Source: Verrucomicrobiota bacterium
Lineage (GTDB): Bacteria; Verrucomicrobiota; Verrucomicrobiia; Limisphaerales; UBA1100
Reading direction: 5' to 3'
DNA: 40,950 nucleotides
Assembly: GCA_030747505.1 (NCBI GenBank)
Contig: JASLKQ010000021.1
Coordinates: 1-40,950 of the forward strand
The notes under the pieces were generated by a model. The model had not been told where the DNA came from, searched no databases, and saw only the letters and a list, made by a program, of their open reading frames with translations. Shown one piece after another: positions 24,939-35,264 of the stretch. Numbering within the stretch: the stretch's first letter is position 1; the number at the start of each line of letters is the position of its first letter. Position numbers and translations under genes: made by a program.

Positions 24939-25955
24939 ATGTCCGCACGTATGACAGATGAACTAGGCGAACCGGACGCCGCGTTTGAGACGTCACTGCG
25001 ACCTGAAGCATTTGCTGAGTTCAAGGGTCAGGACAAGGTGAAGGAGCGGTTGGAAATCGCTGTAACCGCGGCCAAACAACGCAAGGAACCCATTGACCAC
25101 CTGCTGCTTTCAGGCCCTCCTGGTCTGGGTAAAACTACCTTGGCCAATATCATTGCCAAAGCCATGGGAGCAAATATGCGTGCCACCAGCGGTCCCACGA
25201 TTGAGAAGGCGGCGGATCTTGCCGGTCTACTTACCAATCTTGAGGAAGGAGATGTTCTCTTCATTGATGAAATCCATCGGATGCAGAAAACCGTGGAAGA
25301 ATATCTTTACCCCGCGATGGAAGATTACCAACTGGATATTATAATCGATCAGGGTCCCAATGCCCGCAGCGTACGGCTCAACCTACCACGCTTTACGCTA
25401 GTGGGCGCCACCACCCGTAGTGGACTGCTCACCTCACCGCTCCTCACGCGTTTCCCCATTCGGGAACGTCTCAACTACTACTCGGCTGACCACATGAGCT
25501 ATATCGTCACTCGCTCAGCCGGTTTGCTGGACGTGGCCATCGATGAAAAAGGCGCAACCGAAATTGCCCGACGCAGTCGGGGCACTCCGCGTATTGCCAA
25601 CAACCTCCTGCGCCGAGTCCGTGACTACGCCCAAGTGAAAGCTGATGGCACCATCACCACCGAGACTGCCGATCAGGCTCTAGCCATGCTGGAGATTGAC
25701 AGTCACGGCTTAGACGAAATGGATAAACGCATCCTGGAAACTATCATCGTGAAATTCAGCGGTGGACCGGTAGGTGTGAATTCGATTGCAGCAGCAGTAG
25801 GTGAGGAAGCCGATACACTGGAGGAAGTCTATGAGCCTTTCCTTATCATGGAAGGTTATCTTAACCGGACTCCGCAAGGCCGCACTGCCACTGAACTAGG
25901 CTACCAAAGGCTGGGGCTAAAAATGGATGGAGGACGGCAACAGAGCCTTATATAG
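24939..25955 (+). CDS. ruvB: Holliday junction ATP-dependent DNA helicase RuvB
   Basis: RuvB is the hexameric AAA+ motor that drives branch migration of Holliday junctions together with RuvA. The protein shows Walker [12 protein letters not shown], Walker [11 protein letters not shown], the sensor I segment [19 protein letters not shown] with the arginine finger, and a C-terminal winged helix ending in [11 protein letters not shown] start at the ATG at 24939 (338 residues, close to the E. coli 336). A further upstream TTG is in frame but adds foreign sequence, and an ATG at 24951 is also possible. ruvA and ruvC are not adjacent. Confidence 0.96.
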   Translation: MSARMTDELGEPDAAFETSLRPEAFAEFKGQDKVKERLEIAVTAAKQRKEPIDHLLLSGPPGLGKTTLANIIAKAMGANMRATSGPTIEKAADLAGLLTNLEEGDVLFIDEIHRMQKTVEEYLYPAMEDYQLDIIIDQGPNARSVRLNLPRFTLVGATTRSGLLTSPLLTRFPIRERLNYYSADHMSYIVTRSAGLLDVAIDEKGATEIARRSRGTPRIANNLLRRVRDYAQVKADGTITTETADQALAMLEIDSHGLDEMDKRILETIIVKFSGGPVGVNSIAAAVGEEADTLEEVYEPFLIMEGYLNRTPQGRTATELGYQRLGLKMDGGRQQSLI

Positions 25956-25993
25956 GCACTCCCTGCGAACAACTCCCCTGTCTTTTCACCAGA

Positions 25994-26040
25994 AAACCCA
26001 TGACATTTGGCTGGGTTTACCGTTAAGTCTCCCGCGGTTC

Positions 26041-26048
<8 letters not shown>
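25994..26048 (+). promoter_or_regulatory. Structured leader before carB
   Basis: Two inverted repeats lie between ruvB and carB: AAACCCA/TGGGTTT (25994-26000 and 26012-26018, 11-base loop), and CGCGG/CCGCG (26033-26037 and 26044-26048), whose 6-base loop contains the carB ATG at 26041. No T run follows either, so they are not terminators. Sequestering of the start codon is possible but rests only on pairing seen by eye. Confidence 0.3.
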
Positions 26049-27546
<1,498 letters not shown>

Positions 27547-27565
27547 CTCTACCCTCCCCGTCCCC

Positions 27566-28825
27566 TTGAACCGGACGGAAATCACATATCGCTTAGAACG
27601 CCTGCGGGCCCTTGCCTCAGGAATTCTCGAGACGGCATTCACGACTTTCTTGTTGCTGATTGCGGTGCAGTGGTTTGGGTTTGGCGCAACAGCAAAGGCG
27701 GGCATCGCAGCAGCAGGAGCGCTGGGATTCATACTGGGGCCAGTGGTGGTATCACGCGTAACAGAGCTGGGCTGGACCACCGCACAGGCCGCTTCACGAC
27801 TCGCACTAGGTGCAGCCAGTTGCTTTGGCCTGCTGGCAGTGGTCAATGATCGCTGGCTCTTCATCGGCGGGGTCATTGTAGCCACCACATTGGCAACAGC
27901 CGTAATTCCACTAGTCACACAGATTTATCAGGAAAATTACCCAACCCAGCGACGAGGTAAATACTTCTCTCGCACAGCGATGATTCGAATTACCAGTGCG
28001 GCGGTGTTCGGATTGTTCGCGGGCTGGATATTAACCAATGGCAATGACTCTGAGAAACTCGACGGCTACCCCCATTGGTTGATGTTCATCTTTTCAGGCA
28101 GCTTTGCCTGGGCATCCTTCTGCCTTTCACGCTTGCCTGCCAGACCGCTGACAGGGACAGAGGGAACGCATCCGTTTCGTTCGTTGCGCTTCGTTCAGGA
28201 AGATAAGCTATTCCGACATATTCTCGTTTGCTGGATGCTCTTCGGCATCGGCAACCTGATGCTCTTTCCTCTACGCGTTGAATACCTTGCCAACGCCAGT
28301 GAGTATACAAAGGATTACCAACTAACCTTTGAGCCTACCCCGGCAAGAATTGCCCTTATTTTGGTGTTTATTCCCAACGTCGTTAAACTGGTCTGCAGTC
28401 CATTCTGGGGCAACCTGTTTGACAGGATGAACTTCTTTGTATTGCGCGTGGCCTTAAATTTATTCTTTGCGACGTCATTGATCATTTTCTTCAACAGCGA
28501 ATCAATGATGGGCCTATGTCTGGCTGCCGTGTTGTTTGGGATTGCTAATTCGGGCGGGGAAGTGGCATGGAGCCTGTGGGTCACAAAATTCGCACCCGCC
28601 AAGCACGTGGCCGATTACATGAGTGTCCACGTCTTTTTTAATGGTATCCGTGTATTCCTCTCGCCATTCCTTGGATTTTGGCTCATCGGGTTCATTCCAG
28701 CTTCCAGTTTAAGCCTCTTCAGCGCGGGCATTATTCTCGCCTCCAGTCTTGCGCTGTTGTCTGATTATCCCGCTGGGGAAAAGGCCAAACGAGGTTCGGC
28801 GCTAACTGAGGAAATTACCGATTAA
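27566..28825 (+). CDS. MFS transporter
   Basis: This 419-residue integral membrane protein has about twelve hydrophobic segments and the general build of a major facilitator permease. YPTQRRGKYFSRTAMIRI sits in a loop where MFS proteins of this type carry the R-G-K/R signature, and WSLWVTKFAPAKHVADYMSVH lies in the second half. The start is a TTG at 27566, without a visible Shine-Dalgarno sequence. It may be cotranscribed with carB (19-base gap). The substrate cannot be named. It is convergent with the DUF3445 gene, five bases apart. Confidence 0.85.
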   Translation: MNRTEITYRLERLRALASGILETAFTTFLLLIAVQWFGFGATAKAGIAAAGALGFILGPVVVSRVTELGWTTAQAASRLALGAASCFGLLAVVNDRWLFIGGVIVATTLATAVIPLVTQIYQENYPTQRRGKYFSRTAMIRITSAAVFGLFAGWILTNGNDSEKLDGYPHWLMFIFSGSFAWASFCLSRLPARPLTGTEGTHPFRSLRFVQEDKLFRHILVCWMLFGIGNLMLFPLRVEYLANASEYTKDYQLTFEPTPARIALILVFIPNVVKLVCSPFWGNLFDRMNFFVLRVALNLFFATSLIIFFNSESMMGLCLAAVLFGIANSGGEVAWSLWVTKFAPAKHVADYMSVHVFFNGIRVFLSPFLGFWLIGFIPASSLSLFSAGIILASSLALLSDYPAGEKAKRGSALTEEITD

Positions 28826-28830
28826 CACCT

Positions 28831-29622
28831 TCAGACATCCAGTAATGCCAACAAATACTCTCGGCTTTTCTGTAGGTTTTTATACTCCGCAATTTCATCA
28901 GGCATTGTCTCAACCGCAAACCTCAACTTGGCCCGGCCCTCTTCATCTGTAGCAATCTTCGCCACAGAGATATTGAGAACATTGATACCAAAGATTAGAG
29001 CCCCCGTTTCGGGCAACCGAAACAGCACCTGATCTTCGCGCCGCACCCACACTTGGTCCAAGCTAAATGGGGGTTCCATCCGCTCAATCTCACAATCGGG
29101 GTGCTGATTCAATTCAGCAGACCGGCTCAATCCCCAGTTGACACGTTCCCAAGCCACTCCAGGCTTGATACCCACAAGAAATTTATCAATTTGCTCCCCC
29201 AATCGTTCATTCAAAGATGGCACCGGCGAGTGGATCGCATAAACCGGGAGTCCCACTTTCTCCTCTGGACGCCACGAGGAGGGAAAGCAAACCGCTCCGG
29301 CCTGAAATACCTCTTTGCCTTGGCTATTAGCCAAAAGCACCATGAAATCCTGCTCCCAGTGGAGAGCCAGTTCACAACAATCCATTGAAGGAGCTCCCCC
29401 CCATTCTGCCAACTCATTCACGGCTGCTTTAGCGACCGGTTCCTGAAAAACATGCCGCTCAGGATATGAGGCAATAATCTTACGACGATGAGTAATCAAC
29501 TCTTCATGTTCGCTTGAATCAAAGAAGAACTCTTCAGCATTTCCCGGCCGGGCCCCAAATCGGAACTCAAACGGTTTATCTGAAAACAATCCCTCCCACG
29601 CAGGATGTTCATCGAAATTCAT
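28831..29622 (-). CDS. DUF3445 / haem-dependent oxidative N-demethylase-like protein
   Basis: The 263-residue protein matches the DUF3445 family, whose characterised member HODM uses haem to demethylate dimethylamine. Family-like segments are VCFPSSWRPEEKVG, YAIHSPVPSLNERLGEQIDKFL and ERVNWGLSRS. The start at 29622 overlaps the stop of the upstream membrane spermidine-synthase-like gene (ATGA), which implies tight coexpression. An ATG ten codons further upstream is possible but would overlap more. No signal peptide is visible, so it is probably cytoplasmic. The partner subunits of HODM are not encoded nearby, so substrate and electron donor are open. Confidence 0.75.
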   Translation of the reverse strand: MNFDEHPAWEGLFSDKPFEFRFGARPGNAEEFFFDSSEHEELITHRRKIIASYPERHVFQEPVAKAAVNELAEWGGAPSMDCCELALHWEQDFMVLLANSQGKEVFQAGAVCFPSSWRPEEKVGLPVYAIHSPVPSLNERLGEQIDKFLVGIKPGVAWERVNWGLSRSAELNQHPDCEIERMEPPFSLDQVWVRREDQVLFRLPETGALIFGINVLNISVAKIATDEEGRAKLRFAVETMPDEIAEYKNLQKSREYLLALLDV

Positions 29623-32159
29623 TGCCCACCTTCCATCCAGAGAGAAAGCCAATCGGGCTTACGTATAATACGAAAGATACTCGCGTAATCATCAGTCCAA
29701 AGCGGCAGATTCTGCACCTCACTTAAATCTGCTTGAATCTCTCCATTAGCCTTCACTTTATCCATGAACTCCTGACTGCGAGAGAGTAATATCCAGGTAG
29801 CCGAATAAACCCAGTCCTGTGCCACATCCTCTCCGTCAGAGCTGTCTATGAGAATCATTTTATATGACAATTCTTTGGCCAAGCGTCGTACTACAGGCTC
29901 CAGATCCAGATAACGGTTTGATATGTGAATTGCCAATACTCCATCTTTTTTGAGATGTTTCCCATAGATTTCCATTGCCTCCCTTGTCAGCAAATGCACT
30001 GGAATAGAATCGCTGCTAAAGGCATCCAATGCCAATACATCGAATTGCCTGCTCTTAGCGCTATCAAATTCGCGTTCCATTGCCAATCGTGCATCCCCCT
30101 CAACAATTTCCACCTGCGCTCCTCGGGCCCTTGCATTAAAACAATAGGTAAATTGCATTTGTTCATCAGCAGAAAGGTTTACAACAGCTGGATTAATATC
30201 GTACATGCAGTAGAAATCTCCTTTTTGCGCATACCCTGCGATAGTTCCCACTCCTAACCCTACAACACCAACACGCTTTGCTTTATCTGGGGTGAGTCTA
30301 ATTGCTAATTCTATCCCGCTCCCGTAGGTATAATAAGTTGTAATCCAATCGGATGCATACTGATTCTCATATTGGTACCCATGGGTAATCCGTCCATTAA
30401 GAAGCAATCGATAAGGTTCATCCCAATCATCCAGATAACGCCCAATTTTTATGGTGCCATAAAAATTACGATCCATATATATGGATCCATCGGAGGAATC
30501 TTTGTAATCTTTGTATAAACCCAAAAAAAGGCCCAACAAGGCGGGGCCAAGTATCAATCCACACCACCCCCACGCAATCCTCTTACCCTCCCAGTTTCGC
30601 AAGCTCAACCATACAAAAAGATTAAGGCAGAACAGGACTGCCGCAATCCATATACCTGGATTCAGTTCACTTACCCAGCCTTTCCAGTTACCCGAATATA
30701 AATTTGCCATCATTCCCAAACACCAAAAGATGGCTATCAGCACCAAAATAACAGCTGCAATTGAAGATCTGAAATCGATACCTTCAGACGGCTTACGCCC
30801 ATAATACCACTTGGCTAAAATCAATCTAGACAGCCCTACCCCCAAAAAAAACGGCACTAAAATAAACGCACATTTTGTCCAAGTTCCATAATTTGTATAA
30901 CCCAAAAGAACAAAACCAACGGCAACCCAGCAAACGAATAATACTCCGCGAACATGCCATTTATTTAGCATCCAAACATCACGCACGAAAGATTGCATAA
31001 GAAGAAATAATAAACCCACCAGCCATATAGAGACATGATATTCCCAGTATCCATTCAAAACCTGCGGGGCTAAGACCGCAACAGCAAACCCGCCGATAGC
31101 CCCCCCGGCTGAAATTCCAAGATAATATTGAGTTAGGCGTGAAGACTGTGGGCGCAGCCGAAACAGTTCCCCATGACAGATCATGCAACTCACAAATAAA
31201 GCCGTACAATAAATAATAACCTGAAGTAAAATGTGAACATCCACTCCTTCAGCAATTACCCACAATACCGAACCCCAGCATAAAACCAACATGGGCAGGT
31301 AAAATTCCCGGGAATACCACTTAGGGCTATCAAAACTGATAATAAACGATATTAAATACAACGCTAGGGGAAGCACCCAAAGGAAAGGGACCACCGCCAC
31401 ATCCTGGCACATTTTGTTGGTGGTCGCCATCAGCAAAGCCGTAGCACAGGCAGGCAGAGCCAACCAAAATACCCAGAAAAAAATCTTCTGATAGGATTCT
31501 CCTTTAATGATTCCTCTGGGAGATTCTTTTTGTTCCGGTTCATTAATATTCCGCAACTTCCACGCAAGAAAACCACAAAAGATCACATAAAAAACCATAG
31601 CCCAGGACCAGCTATTCACTTGAAAAGTCCGCGTAGCCCAGGGCTCAACAACGAATGGAAAGACCACCAAGGCCAAAAGAGATCCAGCATTTGAAAGTGC
31701 ATACAACCGGTAAGGTGAAAAATCAGGATGAGCTTTTGAACACCAAGCCTGAACCAGTGGACCCGTTGCCGAAAGAGCCAGATAGGGCAAGCCAATACTA
31801 AGCGAGAGCAAAGTGAGAATCGCCATTATCGGTGATTCTTCTCCGTCAGGCTTCAATGAGTCAGAAGGGGTTATGGGAAGCGATATTAATACCAGAAACA
31901 ATAAAACACCGTGTACCAGCACCTGTTTGCGCACAGGGAGAAAATAATTTAAACAATGAGCATAGGCATATCCCGCAAGTAACATGCATTGAAAAAAAAG
32001 CAGGCAGGTCGTCCACACCCCGGGGGTTCCTCCAAACCAGGGAAGTATAAACTTACCAATAAGGGGCTGAACCAAGAACAACAGAAACGCACCCAAGAAA
32101 ATGGTGATCGCATAAGGCACGATACCACGCCCCATGGGAGCAATCGGCTCCCTACTCAT
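29619..32159 (-). CDS. Fused membrane/spermidine-synthase-like protein (long form)
   Basis: The 846-residue protein has an N-terminal polytopic region (about 12-440) and a further group of hydrophobic segments (about 470-560). A C-terminal Rossmann methyltransferase/spermidine-synthase domain (about 600-810) follows, with the glycine-rich motif VGVVGLGVGTIAGYA and an acidic DINPAVV after strand 2. The later motif VLALDAFSSDSIPVHLLT replaces the aminopropyltransferase D-S/T-S/T-D-P gate loop. Transfer of an aminopropyl group is therefore not assured; another S-adenosyl-derived transfer is possible. It overlaps the upstream gene by 8 bases and the downstream DUF3445 gene by 4. Confidence 0.88.
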   Translation of the reverse strand: MSREPIAPMGRGIVPYAITIFLGAFLLFLVQPLIGKFILPWFGGTPGVWTTCLLFFQCMLLAGYAYAHCLNYFLPVRKQVLVHGVLLFLVLISLPITPSDSLKPDGEESPIMAILTLLSLSIGLPYLALSATGPLVQAWCSKAHPDFSPYRLYALSNAGSLLALVVFPFVVEPWATRTFQVNSWSWAMVFYVIFCGFLAWKLRNINEPEQKESPRGIIKGESYQKIFFWVFWLALPACATALLMATTNKMCQDVAVVPFLWVLPLALYLISFIISFDSPKWYSREFYLPMLVLCWGSVLWVIAEGVDVHILLQVIIYCTALFVSCMICHGELFRLRPQSSRLTQYYLGISAGGAIGGFAVAVLAPQVLNGYWEYHVSIWLVGLLFLLMQSFVRDVWMLNKWHVRGVLFVCWVAVGFVLLGYTNYGTWTKCAFILVPFFLGVGLSRLILAKWYYGRKPSEGIDFRSSIAAVILVLIAIFWCLGMMANLYSGNWKGWVSELNPGIWIAAVLFCLNLFVWLSLRNWEGKRIAWGWCGLILGPALLGLFLGLYKDYKDSSDGSIYMDRNFYGTIKIGRYLDDWDEPYRLLLNGRITHGYQYENQYASDWITTYYTYGSGIELAIRLTPDKAKRVGVVGLGVGTIAGYAQKGDFYCMYDINPAVVNLSADEQMQFTYCFNARARGAQVEIVEGDARLAMEREFDSAKSRQFDVLALDAFSSDSIPVHLLTREAMEIYGKHLKKDGVLAIHISNRYLDLEPVVRRLAKELSYKMILIDSSDGEDVAQDWVYSATWILLSRSQEFMDKVKANGEIQADLSEVQNLPLWTDDYASIFRIIRKPDWLSLWMEGGQ

Positions 32160-33837
32160 TACTGGAATGCAGCAAGTTAATTAATCCCCGACGATTCTCC
32201 TCCCGGTTACGGGCATCATAAAACTCAACCGGATTAAAATCATCAGAAAGCAACTTACCTTTATCCGGGTTAAATGTGCGCCGCCCCTTCCACATAAGTG
32301 CCATCTCCTGCTGAACCTCTCGATGTTCAGAAAAGAACGGGCCCTCACCACTGGCCATCTCATGCCATTTATTCCACTCCACAAAGGCTTTCTGCTCTGA
32401 CTGCGCCTCCCTTAATCGCCTCCCCGATTCGGCATCCGGCTCGGGAGAGCGGTGCACTTTCATCTGTTTATCCTTTGTGGCAACAAAGAATACATTGCCG
32501 TAGCCTGATGCATGCACCACTACTTTATTGTCATCAAAAACCGCTCTCAGGGTTTTATCTAATGAAGCAGAAAAAAACTGCCTTTCCGGGTTGGATTCAC
32601 CAAAACTGTTGATTACCAGCACGCCTTGCTCAGTTAGATGATCTTTCATCTTCTTGAAAGCCTCATAAGTCATTAAATGACTCGGTGAAGAATCGCCCAA
32701 AAAAGCATCTAAAATAATGGCATCATACGATTCTTCTGTTTGATTCAAAAACTGACGTCCATCACCAATTGTGAGATTGACTCTGGAGGAATCGAAATCG
32801 AAAAAATCCTCAGCCATGGGCACTACGGCTCCATTGATTTCCACTACGTCAGTTTGGATACCATCACCCGCAAACTGCATCGGCACCACACCTACTCCCA
32901 TGCCAATGCACAGGACTTTTTTGGTTTCTGGAGTATATGCATGAGCCAACCAACGCAGGGCACCGGTAAATAGCGACCTACTTTTTTTTGCCTCCGGATC
33001 ATATGTATTTTGAACCAGTTGATCATTAAGGTATCTACGTTCAACTATAGGTCCATTCCTGAATTCTATCGCCCGTAACTCCCCATAATTTGAGTTAGCC
33101 CGGTACAGAACCTCCCATTTCACTCCGCCATAATTCATTGTATTTCCATATTGGCCGCGAAGGCCGCTATATCCCATAATCACCGTAAGTCCAAGTGCCG
33201 ACAACAACGCATTTATACCATGACCTTTCCCCCATACAACAAAGTATACTGCACTTAGTGCAATCAAGATACCCGTAGTGATCAGCATGGTAACTGAATT
33301 CGGCAAACGCGGGATTAAAACATATCCAATCAAGAGCGTGCCACACACACTGCCCAAGGTGCTAATCGCCGAAAGACGCCCAACGCTCAATCCAACGCTA
33401 CGCACCGAATCGGTCAGTAATCTAACCAGAAAAGGTCCAGTCATGGCCAACAATGCAAGAGGAATTAGGAAGAGAAATCCTGAGGCCAAAAGTGTTGCCC
33501 AAGCCAACGGCAACTTCATCAGTTTAAGACAAATCGGTTTGACCATCGGAACCGTAGCCGCAAGGTACACAGCAGCCCCCAGAACTGCATAGTAAAGTCG
33601 GTCCAATTTAGGCGATTTATCAACCAGCCAGCCGCCCGCGTAGTAGCCTGCAGATAAAGCCACCAAGGTTACTGCGATTTGTGCAGTCCAAACAAAGTGA
33701 GACGTCCCAAGAAATGGGGAAAGCATTTTTGCACCGAGAATCTCGACAATAAGGATTCCCGCACCCGTAACTGCGGCAGTAAAGTAGAGAAACTTTCGAA
33801 GGCCATCTGAAATATCAGTGTTCTCCTCAGTTGACAT
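32152..33837 (-). CDS. Fused membrane/spermidine-synthase-like protein (short form)
   Basis: This 561-residue protein has about eight to ten N-terminal transmembrane segments (15-230; GAGILIVEILGAKMLSPFLG marks the family start). A C-terminal spermidine-synthase-like domain (about 290-460) has VLCIGMGVGVVPMQFA, TDVVEINGAVV and AIILDAFLGDSSPSHLMT. The tail after 470 is charged and basic. As in its longer neighbour, the canonical DSTDP-like catalytic loop reads DAFLGDSSP. The two proteins are related in both domains but differ much in length, pointing to an old duplication with divergence rather than a recent copy. It begins 22 bases after the M20 peptidase gene. Confidence 0.88.
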   Translation of the reverse strand: MSTEENTDISDGLRKFLYFTAAVTGAGILIVEILGAKMLSPFLGTSHFVWTAQIAVTLVALSAGYYAGGWLVDKSPKLDRLYYAVLGAAVYLAATVPMVKPICLKLMKLPLAWATLLASGFLFLIPLALLAMTGPFLVRLLTDSVRSVGLSVGRLSAISTLGSVCGTLLIGYVLIPRLPNSVTMLITTGILIALSAVYFVVWGKGHGINALLSALGLTVIMGYSGLRGQYGNTMNYGGVKWEVLYRANSNYGELRAIEFRNGPIVERRYLNDQLVQNTYDPEAKKSRSLFTGALRWLAHAYTPETKKVLCIGMGVGVVPMQFAGDGIQTDVVEINGAVVPMAEDFFDFDSSRVNLTIGDGRQFLNQTEESYDAIILDAFLGDSSPSHLMTYEAFKKMKDHLTEQGVLVINSFGESNPERQFFSASLDKTLRAVFDDNKVVVHASGYGNVFFVATKDKQMKVHRSPEPDAESGRRLREAQSEQKAFVEWNKWHEMASGEGPFFSEHREVQQEMALMWKGRRTFNPDKGKLLSDDFNPVEFYDARNREENRRGLINLLHSSNE

Positions 33838-33858
33838 AGTCTTGTTCGTAGAATCAGG

Positions 33859-35226
33859 TTAAAGCTCAGCAAGTTTCGGCCAAAGGCGGGCACTCATTTC
33901 CGCGCCATTATGAAAACAATCCAGATCAAATTTTTCGTTGGGCGAATGGAGATTGTCATCCGGCAGAGCCAAGCCAAGCAGTAGCGAATCGGCCCCGAGC
34001 ACTTTCTTAAATTCATTAATAATCGGTATGGAGCCCCCTTCACGTAACAAAACGGGCTCGTGACCAAAAGACTCCCTTAACGCCTCCAGTGCAGCCTGGG
34101 ACATCGAACCCGTCGGCGGCACATGGTACGCTTCAGCTCCATGACCATCTACAATTTCCAATTTGACGGTGGGCGGACAGAGTTTCTTGAGTTGTTTTCC
34201 AAGTAAACGGTTAACCTGACGCGGATCCTGGTTCGGGACCAACCGACAAGTGATTTTTGCGCTCGCCCAAGACGGAACAATGGTCTTACTCCCTTCTCCC
34301 TGATACCCGCTGGTCAGGCCATTTATCTCAAGAGTTGGCCGTGCACTGCGTTGCTCGTGATGCGTGTAACCTGCCTCTCCGAAAAGTTTTGGAACCCCGA
34401 CTAATTTCCGGTACTGGGTTTCATTAATGGGCAAACGCTTCATTTGCTTGCGCTCATAGGCAGTCAGCTTTTGCACCTTACCATAAAATCCCGGCACCGC
34501 AACACGGCCTTTTTTATCACGCAAAGACCCCAACATCTGACTCAGTACCAAAGCGGGATTATCAACTGAACCTCCGTAGATCCCTGAATGTAAATCCGCC
34601 TTCGGACCCCACACCGTAATTTCCATAGCTGTAACCCCTCGTAGAGCATAGGTCAGAGCCGGGTGTTTCTTGGAAGGCATACCGGTATCTGAGACCACAA
34701 TCCCATCACACTTTAATTCACGTTTTTTCTTACGCAAAAAAGCAACCAAACTTTCACTACCCACTTCCTCTTCGCCCTCAATCACAAAAGTTAGATCACA
34801 ACCCAAATCTGTGTCTGTCTTGAGAAAGGCTTCCACTGCTTTGAGGTGAGCAAAGTGTTGCCCTTTGTTGTCAGTTGCACCACGGGCATAAACTGCTCCA
34901 TTACGAATCGTGGGCTCAAAAGGAGGAGTATTCCATTCTTCCAGTGGCTCAGGGGGCTGCACATCATAATGCCCATACACCAAAAAGTGAGGCCGCTTGC
35001 CTGGGTGCCTTGGTGTCGATGCTGTAACAATTGGGTGGAAATCGGTGGCATGTTTTTTTGCCTTTAGCCCAATGGAACGACAGTGCTTCACAAGCCAATC
35101 TGCTGTAGCACGCACATCCTTGTTGTGACTGCTTTGGGCGGAGACACTAGGCAACCGGAGGTACTGGCATAGTTCCTCCTCGAAGCGCGAACGGTGCGTC
35201 GCAAGATAATCCAAAACCGGTTGCAT
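33859..35226 (-). CDS. M20-family metallopeptidase (dipeptidase type)
   Basis: This zinc-dependent peptidase or amidohydrolase is of the M20 (CNDP/ArgE/DapE) fold. Expected metal ligands and catalytic residues appear in VYGHYDVQPP (His and Asp), ARGATDNKGQH (bridging Asp), VIEGEEEVGSES (Glu pair), VVSDTGMP (Asp) and LHSPNEKFDL (C-terminal His). LHSGIYGG marks the lid domain, and GGSIPIINEF lies near the end. I start at 35226 (455 residues), because an upstream start at 35262 adds twelve unusual residues. No signal peptide is seen. It lies in the same run as the AsmA-like gene, 38 bases downstream of it. Confidence 0.93.
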   Translation of the reverse strand: MQPVLDYLATHRSRFEEELCQYLRLPSVSAQSSHNKDVRATADWLVKHCRSIGLKAKKHATDFHPIVTASTPRHPGKRPHFLVYGHYDVQPPEPLEEWNTPPFEPTIRNGAVYARGATDNKGQHFAHLKAVEAFLKTDTDLGCDLTFVIEGEEEVGSESLVAFLRKKKRELKCDGIVVSDTGMPSKKHPALTYALRGVTAMEITVWGPKADLHSGIYGGSVDNPALVLSQMLGSLRDKKGRVAVPGFYGKVQKLTAYERKQMKRLPINETQYRKLVGVPKLFGEAGYTHHEQRSARPTLEINGLTSGYQGEGSKTIVPSWASAKITCRLVPNQDPRQVNRLLGKQLKKLCPPTVKLEIVDGHGAEAYHVPPTGSMSQAALEALRESFGHEPVLLREGGSIPIINEFKKVLGADSLLLGLALPDDNLHSPNEKFDLDCFHNGAEMSARLWPKLAEL

Positions 35227-35264
35227 CTGACAAGATTGTAACAAAACAAAAAGTTCAATCAACG

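Noticed and set aside
27547-27565. Possible frameshift joining carB to a second half
   Set aside because: No CarB-like sequence could be found in any frame after 27546; the next gene is an MFS transporter from its start.
29619-33837. Recent tandem duplication of the two spermidine-synthase-like genes
   Set aside because: The proteins share fold and motifs but differ by nearly 300 residues, with no long nucleotide identity seen; they are distant paralogues.
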